Part shown: in pieces, positions 1 to 4,738 of the stretch
Layout: each line of letters starts with the position of its first letter
Position numbering within the stretch: position 1 is the stretch's first letter
NCBI GenBank assembly: GCA_019241095.1
Contig: JAFAXJ010000270.1
Span: 1 to 5,230, forward strand
Reading direction: 5' to 3'
Length of the DNA: 5,230 bases
From: Verrucomicrobiota bacterium
Lineage (GTDB): Bacteria > Verrucomicrobiota > Verrucomicrobiia > Chthoniobacterales > JAFAMB01
Program-made: the position numbers and the translations under genes
Notes under the pieces: model-generated
Databases searched by the model: none
What the model was told of the DNA's origin: nothing
What the model saw: the letters and a program-made list of their open reading frames with translations, nothing else

Positions 1-105
1 TTTTTGGCGTCCTAGCCATTCATAAACAATCCAGAGCGAAAACACCGCCCCTAGGGAGACGAAAAGGTAAATAAACACCATCGCCGATAGCTCAACCCTG
101 ATCAT
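1..105 (-). CDS. Small membrane protein, 3' end outside window
   Basis: An ATG at 103-105 opens a frame of 35 codons that runs off the window edge. The residues read MIRVELSAMV, then FIYLFVSLGAVFSLWIVYEW, then LGRQK, that is, one membrane helix (about 6-28) followed by a basic cytoplasmic-looking stretch. The start overlaps the end of the TonB-like gene by 14 nt; a G-rich GGGGG lies about 11 nt before the ATG as a weak ribosome binding site. I do not recognise a named family. Its position suggests an accessory component of the ExbB/ExbD/TonB-like operon, which is inference. Confidence 0.6.
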   Translation of the reverse strand, partial: MIRVELSAMVFIYLFVSLGAVFSLWIVYEWLGRQK

Positions 106-820
106 GCTGACTAGACCCCCATCGAACGGTGACTACACCCCACGAAGCTCCAGAAGCAGGCCTGAAGCGTAGGTTTCTGACGAATTTCTCGGCTTGTTGG
201 TCAAGTTCACTTGATCCCGCACTTTGGCGTACGAATACAAAGTCCACGCTGCCGCTTGGGCCCACCCCTATAAACAGACTTGTGGCCGGGGATAATGCTC
301 TTGACGGTGGCAGAGCTTGAACCTTTTCTGGCGCTCGGTCCTGTAGGGTCGACCCGATCGATAACTGTGTTTCGAACCTTTGAGGCTTCGCCGAATCGTG
401 AGTCGCAGGCCTTAATGGCAGGAGATCATCAGGGGCTATCACTAAAGGCGGACCGGTCTTTTTCGCCGCTGGAGGGCTCATTGGCATCAGTTCCGGAGCA
501 AGATTATTGAAAATTGGGTGGTAAGGCGGCATTACTTTCGCGATGAGATCAGAGCCAAGCTCGGGAGCGCTCGCTGTTGCTGGATTGTTTGATTCTGCCC
601 ACTCCTGGATTTCTCTATCCTGAGATCTTTTCGGATCTAGTACTGTCACCTCAGCAGAACGCGGTAAGATAGCGGTTGTTGTCGGATAGACGACTTGAAA
701 TAGATAAAAGCAAACCATATGCCCCAAAAAAGACATTCCCAAAAGAAACGGTAACCGCTGGCCCAGGTTTTCTTTCCCCCAGTCAAAGACGAAGGGCGTG
801 TCAGCAGCTTCCGGCCTCAT
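92..820 (-). CDS. TonB-like energy transducer with a short C-terminal domain (242 aa)
   Basis: Probable third component that passes energy from ExbB/ExbD to an outer-membrane partner. The N-terminal 21 residues are cytoplasmic, then one membrane helix (about 22-45, LPFLLGMSFLGHMVCFYLF). Residues 46-178 form a Pro-rich periplasmic spacer (for example MPPYHPIF, MSPPAAKKTGPP, LPPSRALSP). The final 60 residues resemble the end of a TonB domain: SLFIGVGPSGSVDFVFV (181-197), then SSELDQQA (203-210), LRFRP (217-221) and WGVVTVRW (227-234), matching 'G.v....v..SG...LD..a...lr..rF.P...W'. The usual 'YP..A' helix that opens the E. coli TonB domain is not seen, so the domain is short. The ATG overlaps the exbD stop (ATGA). 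Assignment rests on operon context plus the C-terminal pattern. Confidence 0.78.
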   Translation of the reverse strand: MRPEAADTPFVFDWGKENLGQRLPFLLGMSFLGHMVCFYLFQVVYPTTTAILPRSAEVTVLDPKRSQDREIQEWAESNNPATASAPELGSDLIAKVMPPYHPIFNNLAPELMPMSPPAAKKTGPPLVIAPDDLLPLRPATHDSAKPQRFETQLSIGSTLQDRAPEKVQALPPSRALSPATSLFIGVGPSGSVDFVFVRQSAGSSELDQQAEKFVRNLRFRPASGASWGVVTVRWGSSQHDQG

Positions 821-1221
821 GAACTCTTTGGAGACGTTGCGAGCACCACCGGATAGCCTTTCTCCAGAAAAAAATTCATGATCTCCACCACTGTGCCATG
901 AGGAGTCGTTCGGTCCGCTTGGATAATGATCGACCGGTCTGAAGGGTGAAGGGTATCTAAACGGCGCCCGAGATTCTCTAAAGTTACCTGCTGATCTTCA
1001 TAATAGATTAGAGGAAACGGTGCGCCACTAACACTGACAATCAGCGGATTCTTCTGCTGACCAAGTGTAAATTTAGAGAAAGGAAGGTTAACACTGATAC
1101 CGGGATGAACGAGAAATGTAGAACTTGCAAATAACAACAGTAAAAGAACAAACATGAGGTCGATGAACGGAACTATGACGATCAAGTATGGGTTCAGCTT
1201 TAAGGATCGGCTTAGTTTCAT
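817..1221 (-). CDS. exbD: ExbD/TolR family transport protein (134 aa)
   Basis: Partner of ExbB in the proton-driven complex, with one membrane helix and a periplasmic domain. A short basic N-terminus (MKLSRSLKLN) precedes the helix PFIDLMFVLLLLLF (18-31). Asp21 corresponds to the essential membrane aspartate of ExbD/TolR that carries protons. The periplasmic domain includes GISVNLPF (41-48), SIIIQADRTTPHGTVVEIM (97-115) and KGYPVVLAT (121-129), the usual ExbD fold pattern. Length is typical of the family. It begins in an ATGA overlap with exbB and ends in another with the next gene; no Shine-Dalgarno sequence is evident, so translational coupling is expected. Confidence 0.93.
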   Translation of the reverse strand: MKLSRSLKLNPYLIVIVPFIDLMFVLLLLLFASSTFLVHPGISVNLPFSKFTLGQQKNPLIVSVSGAPFPLIYYEDQQVTLENLGRRLDTLHPSDRSIIIQADRTTPHGTVVEIMNFFLEKGYPVVLATSPKSS

Positions 1222-1883
1222 GATTTGTCAGTTGCCATCTGGGCATTTGGTTTAAACTCAATAATGGACCGGTTGGCTTCTTCGTCCTCCAACAGATTGA
1301 TAGTTTCTATGCCTGCCCGTTCCATTTCGTGCAGCAGACTGTTCAGCCGAGCGGATAGAAAGCAGTAAGCGAGAACAGTAGGAATAGTGATTGCCAGTCC
1401 GGCCGCTGTTGTGAGTAGGCTTTGGTAAATTCCTCCTGAAACATCGGCCAGGGTAGCATACCCATTGTTGGCCGATAACTGTACAAACGCCTGGATTAAA
1501 CCAGAAACGGTACCAAGCAGTCCTAGTAAGGGACAGACATAAATTATTGCTAAGAGAATGCCGATATTGTGCTCTAACCGTGGGACCTCCAGTTGGCCAG
1601 CTTCGCGAACTATCTCGCGCAGCTCTGAACGTGGGAGATAATAGCGTACTATCACTGCGTATATGACACGGGTAACAGGAACCGAGGTAGCTTGGCACTC
1701 GATACGTGCTTCGGCTATGTTTCCCTTGCGGACTAGCTTTGCCAAGCCCCTTAGAAACTCGCCGGTGTCTATGGCGATACGATGAAAGTAAATTAAACGC
1801 TCAACGAACACTGCCGCCGAAACCACGCTACAGAAAAAGATCAGCCACATCAATGGGCCGCCCTTTTGCATGTAGTCAATCAT
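1218..1883 (-). CDS. exbB: MotA/TolQ/ExbB family proton channel protein (221 aa)
   Basis: Inner-membrane subunit that, with ExbD, uses the proton motive force to energise a TonB-like protein. The opening MIDYMQKGGPLMWLIFF resembles ExbB proteins whose N-terminus precedes the first membrane segment (about 11-30). The second segment (about 105-130) carries the signature CPLLGLLGTVSGLI with Thr125 in the pore. The third (about 152-176) is SLLTTAAGLAITIPTV with Thr159, equivalent to E. coli ExbB Thr181. The position of E. coli Glu176 is Gln154 here. Cytoplasmic loops and a short acidic/Asn-rich tail complete the protein. The start follows palindromes and lacks a clear Shine-Dalgarno sequence. The stop TGA overlaps the exbD ATG (ATGA). 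TolQ is an alternative name, but the downstream TonB-like gene and absence of tolA/tolB favour ExbB. Confidence 0.92.
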   Translation of the reverse strand: MIDYMQKGGPLMWLIFFCSVVSAAVFVERLIYFHRIAIDTGEFLRGLAKLVRKGNIAEARIECQATSVPVTRVIYAVIVRYYLPRSELREIVREAGQLEVPRLEHNIGILLAIIYVCPLLGLLGTVSGLIQAFVQLSANNGYATLADVSGGIYQSLLTTAAGLAITIPTVLAYCFLSARLNSLLHEMERAGIETINLLEDEEANRSIIEFKPNAQMATDKS

Positions 1884-1889
1884 CTTTGA

Positions 1890-1907
1890 CTAATAGATTA
1901 GCTAATC
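1890..1907 (-). promoter_or_regulatory. Overlapping palindromes just before exbB, candidate operator
   Basis: The plus strand reads CTAATAGATTAGCTAATC. It contains the perfect 12-bp palindrome GATTAGCTAATC (1896-1907) and an overlapping imperfect one, CTAAT-AG-ATTAG (1890-1901), so the half-site CTAAT/ATTAG occurs three times in alternating orientation within 18 bp. It ends 6 nt before the exbB ATG, where a ribosome binding site would be expected, and none is evident. A weak -35/-10 pair (TTGCAG, 17 nt, TATTAG on the minus strand) overlaps it. Operator function is inferred. Confidence 0.4.
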
Positions 1908-1914
1908 CTTGGCT

Positions 1915-1942
1915 GCAAGCTTCTCTAGAGAAAGTAGCTTGC
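1915..1942 (-). repeat. Nested inverted repeat upstream of exbB
   Basis: The outer arms are GCAAGC (1915-1920) and GCTTGC (1937-1942) on the plus strand. Inside lies the perfect 12-bp palindrome TTCTCTAGAGAA (1921-1932), with AGTA on one side only as a bulge. The structure could form a hairpin in the exbB leader or be an operator. It lies 32 nt from the exbB start codon. No matching regulator is identifiable in the window. Confidence 0.5.
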
Positions 1943-1993
1943 CTGCTTCTTTGCTCTATCGGAGCCGAATAGGGAGCGGTTCCTGTTGAATTT

Positions 1994-2013
1994 CCGACCG
2001 GGTCGCAGGTCGG
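1994..2013 (-). repeat. Inverted repeat after the mglA-like gene (6-bp stem, 8-nt loop)
   Basis: The plus strand reads CCGACC, an 8-base spacer, then GGTCGG. A third copy of the half-site (GGTCG at 2001-2005) lets an alternative tight palindrome CGACC-G-GGTCG form. The hairpin would start 16 nt after the GTPase stop codon. The minus strand continues with AAATTC and not a run of T, so it is not a standard intrinsic terminator; it may stabilise an mRNA 3' end, or be a protein site. Confidence 0.5.
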
Positions 2014-2029
2014 GTAAACGCAAGAATGC

Positions 2030-2650
2030 TTATCGCGGCCGTATTGGCCGCAACGGCACGTTCTCCTGGTTGAATCTATAAAGCAGGATTTGAGTCAACG
2101 CGTCCAGGGTCGCAAACACGTTTCGACCTTTCACAGCGACGGCTTCGAAGCTCGGAACCCGCCGTTTGCGATTATTTAGAAGAAATTGCAAATAGCAAAT
2201 CGAAGCGGCATTATCCAGATCGCGTTTGTTAAACTGAAGTACGTACGGAAGACGATCCAAACTCAAACTTTGCTTCTCAAGATTCTCTTCAAGGTTCCTG
2301 AAGCTCTCGACATTTTCGGCCATCTTTTCCCACTCGGAATCAGCCACAAAGACAACTCCGTCAACACTTCGCAAAACGAGTTGTCTGGTTCCATTGTAGA
2401 TAACCTGGCCGGGCACAGTATAGAGCTGAAATTTGGTCTTGAAACCGTGCAGAATCATGGCATTAACGGGCAGGTAATCGAAAAACAAAGTTCGATCCGC
2501 AGCTGTAGCGAGTGAAATCAAATCTCCTCGATACGCAGGCGAAAAGCGCGAATGAATATAAGTTAAATTGCTCGTTTTTCCGGAAAGCGCCGGACCGTAG
2601 TAAACGATCTTAAACTGAATCTCTTTCTTGGCTTCGTTTATGACCGGCAT
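2030..2650 (-). CDS. mglA: MglA-type small Ras-like GTPase (206 aa)
   Basis: Cytoplasmic GTP-binding switch of the bacterial MglA family, which sets cell polarity and motility direction in Myxococcus; the role here is unknown. The P-loop is GPALSGKT (19-26). ISLATAADRTLFFDYLP (45-61) covers switch 1 and contains Arg53, the intrinsic arginine finger known from MglA. TVPGQ (78-82) replaces the usual DxxG and gives Thr78 and Gln82 exactly as in MglA. VDGVVFVADS (96-105) is a core strand and the guanine-specificity motif is NKRD (141-144). EAVAVKG (169-175) is the likely G5 loop. Length is close to M. xanthus MglA (195 aa), with a basic tail ending RPIRPR. Position 21, equivalent to Ras Gly12, is Ala instead of the Gly of M. 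xanthus MglA. The ATG follows the roadblock gene stop by 15 nt, with no strong ribosome binding site, so translational coupling is likely. Confidence 0.93.
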   Translation of the reverse strand: MPVINEAKKEIQFKIVYYGPALSGKTSNLTYIHSRFSPAYRGDLISLATAADRTLFFDYLPVNAMILHGFKTKFQLYTVPGQVIYNGTRQLVLRSVDGVVFVADSEWEKMAENVESFRNLEENLEKQSLSLDRLPYVLQFNKRDLDNAASICYLQFLLNNRKRRVPSFEAVAVKGRNVFATLDALTQILLYRFNQENVPLRPIRPR

Positions 2651-2665
2651 CGTTTCAGGATGGCG

Positions 2666-3877
2666 TTAGCATTCGTTAAGTCGCACAAGCTCTGGTAGGA
2701 TGATCTGGATCTGTTCCCTGACACCAGGACGAAACGGGCGGCGATCGTGCGACACAGTGAGGACAAAAGGGCCTAGCACAAAAGTACTGAACTGTTGTGA
2801 GCCCGCGAAAAAAGTCAAAGCGTTCAGCTGCCCCAAGCTCGTCTCGGCCAGAAGATCACGAGCATGTCTTGAGATGTTTGCAAAGACGCTGAACATCGGG
2901 TCGTTCAAGTCCCTGAACGTACCAGCCAAATTCTCTCCGTTAAGGTTCTTCATGCAGGCGCCGCTCAGACCGGGAAGATGAGCGATTTTTTGCACAACTT
3001 TGTTCAGATCCAATTCTTCCTCTGTCATAAAGATCGTTCGCAAAAGGTCAGAGCAAATAGGTGTATGGGCCTGTAAAGGTTTTTTGGCCCGCTCGACACT
3101 TTCAGGATGGTTCGAGAGATCGTTCGTGATTTTGGATTCTGGACTCGGAGCAGGATCCAAGTTCGGTGCTGTAGCATCCTGCTGTGCTTGTAAAGTAAAT
3201 GGCGTCTCGACTAGGTCGGTCAGGGTCTCTATTTCTTGATCATTCCTGAGTCCAATGATCTCGGGCGGCAGTTGTTCCAGGATTTCACGCAATGGCAACT
3301 GAACAGTCTGCGACAAGTCCAACCCGGCTAAATTTAGTTCCGGCGATAGCTGGCCAGCAAATTCTTTCAGGCTCAGCAAAATCTTTCCTGATGCTAACTG
3401 CGGTCGAATTAGGAAAAGAGGGATCTTAATATTAGCTTCAGTTTGGGAATAGTTTTTTGATTTATCGGGCTTTAGTTGACTCAAAAGTGAACCGAGTGGA
3501 ATGAAAACACGCTGCCGGTCGACGTCGGACTGCTCCGGTGCGGCTTCAACTTCGCGGCAATCTGGCTCCAACTCGATTATGTCGGCGACGCTGGCCGGCG
3601 AAGCCGCTGTTGAAACGTTCTGGAAAGGTGGCGACTGTTCCGCTATTTCGTGGACCTCGGCTGTGATTTCCGTGCTGATGACCCTGTCGGTCCCAGTATT
3701 TTCAGTCGACATTTCGACCTGCGCCGGTCCCGGCTTCATCGGCCCATTTGCTTCACTGACGTCTGCGATGGGTGCGGGGAAAATTTCCGCAAACGAAATC
3801 TTCGACGTCTCTGAATAGCTGCTCTCAGAGACTTTTTCCTCCTTCGGCTTTGATCTAAACCACCTAGAAAAGGGCAT
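2666..3877 (-). CDS. Roadblock/LC7-domain (MglB-like) protein with acidic N-terminal tail and IPL repeats (403 aa)
   Basis: This is a likely cytoplasmic regulator of the GTPase encoded just downstream. Start chosen at the ATG preceded by AAGGAG; the protein then opens MPFSRWFRSKPKEEK. Residues 11-120 are acidic, rich in Ser/Pro/Ala/Glu and probably disordered. Three short related modules follow: VFIPLGSLLSQL (124-135), IKIPLFLIRPQL continuing to QLSPE (150-180) and VQLPLREILEQLPPE (192-206). A Pro/Ser linker (about 231-270) leads to the C-terminal domain (about 275-400): LLRTIFMTEEELD, then VVQKIAHLPGLSGACMKN, LNALTFFAGSQQF and FVLTVSHDRRPFRPGVREQI. This pattern of helix, strand and 'LPGLSGA' fits roadblock/LC7 domains such as MglB, the GTPase-activating partner of MglA. 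M. xanthus MglB is much shorter, so the N-terminal two thirds is an addition. The gene order matches the M. xanthus mglBA operon. The roadblock assignment rests on remembered family pattern and context. Confidence 0.72.
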   Translation of the reverse strand: MPFSRWFRSKPKEEKVSESSYSETSKISFAEIFPAPIADVSEANGPMKPGPAQVEMSTENTGTDRVISTEITAEVHEIAEQSPPFQNVSTAASPASVADIIELEPDCREVEAAPEQSDVDRQRVFIPLGSLLSQLKPDKSKNYSQTEANIKIPLFLIRPQLASGKILLSLKEFAGQLSPELNLAGLDLSQTVQLPLREILEQLPPEIIGLRNDQEIETLTDLVETPFTLQAQQDATAPNLDPAPSPESKITNDLSNHPESVERAKKPLQAHTPICSDLLRTIFMTEEELDLNKVVQKIAHLPGLSGACMKNLNGENLAGTFRDLNDPMFSVFANISRHARDLLAETSLGQLNALTFFAGSQQFSTFVLGPFVLTVSHDRRPFRPGVREQIQIILPELVRLNEC

Positions 3878-3972
3878 GAAATACTCCTTGAAAAGAACCG
3901 GCAGTGAAAAACAATCTAGTATTCGCTGAAAGCAAGCCTGGTCACAATATAAAACTTCCACCAAACGGGTTG
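3878..3972 (-). other. Intergenic gap before the mglBA-like pair
   Basis: This 95-nt gap separates the exported-protein gene from the roadblock gene. Apart from the ribosome binding site I see no convincing -35/-10 pair and no terminator. The roadblock frame remains open through most of it, giving a possible but unlikely TTG start at 3964. Confidence 0.45.
3884..3889 (-). promoter_or_regulatory. Ribosome binding site of the roadblock-protein gene
   Basis: On the minus strand AAGGAG stands 6 nt before an ATG whose first base is 3877. It is the clearest Shine-Dalgarno sequence in the window and decides the start of the following gene. A frame-compatible TTG at 3964 would add 29 residues but has no such site. 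Confidence 0.85.
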
Positions 3973-4731
3973 TTACATAAGTGGAGAGACATAAAGCTTA
4001 AGTACTGTTATCAGACCTCCCGGATAGTACCAAGTTCGGTCGAAATAGAAACTCTCGTCCTTGGCTCGATATCGCAGGTGGACCACTTTCCCTGCCTGGT
4101 TAGAATCATAGACGTAAAAGAGCAGATCTCCGTTAGGTTTGGCCGAGTAGTAGTATGCCAGCAAGCAATGATTAATCGGCCTGAATCGCGTAATGTAAAC
4201 CGCCCGAACAGTGCCTTTGTCCAACTCATGTTTCAGCCAGAAAGCGAGTGAGCGCTGTCCAGAACGAAACACTGGCATAACTATCCGCCAGTTACCTAGC
4301 CTGAAACAGGGGGGCCACCACCTGCCAAGCTCTTTTTGCAAAAGTGAGCGACGATCTTCAGAAAACTCGTAAAGGTCCTTGTAACCCGGGATGATAATCT
4401 TTTCGCGGCGATTGCTCCATGCAGGAATGCGGCTGAGGCGTCGAATGATCGTTCGGTAATCAGCCTCCGAATCCTTCGGCAACTCAGGACGAAAAACTCC
4501 AAATTTGTAAAACTGCATAACTCCGCGCGTCAAAACAAAGCAATGTCTCGAGAAGTCCGGAATGGCGCCATCCGGCCGCCGCTGAATTTCAACATCTCCA
4601 TTTTGCGAAGTTTTGTACAAGTAGTAGGTCTCGTTAGAGAACGCGAATGTATCAGCGGGAAACTCAAATGGTTTATTAGCTGCTGACGCGGTTTCTAAGA
4701 TTAGCGCAGTGAAGAACAAAAAGAGGTACAC
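3973..4731 (-). CDS. Putative exported protein, possible papain-like fold (252 aa), unrecognised family
   Basis: I do not recognise this gene by name. Translation from GTG gives 252 residues. The N-terminus is hydrophobic (YLFLFFTALIL, residues 2-12) followed by TASA/AN, which resembles a signal peptide cleaved near residue 17, although it lacks the usual positive charge. The mature part has SRHCFVLTRGVMQF (61-74), IIIPGYKDLYEFS (112-124), RLGNWRIVMPVF (144-155), RPINHCLLAYYY (184-195) and LLFYVYDSNQAG (203-214). A Cys at the start of a hydrophobic helix, then a distant Asn-His and a Tyr-Asp-x-Asn, is the order seen in papain-like (for example C39-like) proteins, with candidate residues C64, H188 and D209. 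That is inference; no function is established. An in-frame TGA at 4774-4776 lies upstream and no ATG intervenes, so GTG is the best start, but there is no clear ribosome binding site. It lies 7 nt after rpoN and is probably translated from the rpoN transcript. Confidence 0.75.
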   Translation of the reverse strand: MYLFLFFTALILETASAANKPFEFPADTFAFSNETYYLYKTSQNGDVEIQRRPDGAIPDFSRHCFVLTRGVMQFYKFGVFRPELPKDSEADYRTIIRRLSRIPAWSNRREKIIIPGYKDLYEFSEDRRSLLQKELGRWWPPCFRLGNWRIVMPVFRSGQRSLAFWLKHELDKGTVRAVYITRFRPINHCLLAYYYSAKPNGDLLFYVYDSNQAGKVVHLRYRAKDESFYFDRTWYYPGGLITVLKLYVSPLM

Positions 4732-4738
4732 CGTTTCG

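Noticed and set aside
129..510. Plus-strand open frames of 63 and 76 codons
   Set aside because: They lie antisense inside the TonB-like gene, have no family features or ribosome binding sites, and are shadows of that gene.
1258..1698. Minus-strand 146-codon frame inside exbB
   Set aside because: It is an alternate frame of a well-supported ExbB with no recognisable motif.
1951..1967. Possible sigma-54 promoter before exbB (GG, 10 nt, GC on the minus strand)
   Set aside because: Spacing fits -24/-12, but CGGCTC and GAGCA match the consensus poorly. A bare GG-N10-GC is expected by chance in a few hundred bases; rpoN being in the window is not evidence.
1994..2013. Intrinsic terminator after the mglA-like gene
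   Set aside because: The stem is GC-rich but no T run follows on the minus strand (AAATTC), so I list it only as an inverted repeat.
3917..3940. Possible sigma-54 promoter before the roadblock gene (AGGC ... CAGCG)
   Set aside because: Only the GG and GC positions fit well, which is the chance expectation.
3878..3964. TTG start that lengthens the roadblock protein by 29 residues
   Set aside because: The ATG at 3877 has AAGGAG at ideal spacing, and the extra residues (VEVLYCDQACFQ...) look like translated intergenic DNA.
2186..4251. Plus-strand open frames of 79-115 codons opposite the GTPase, roadblock and exported-protein genes
   Set aside because: All overlap convincing minus-strand genes and show no domain pattern, so they are shadows.
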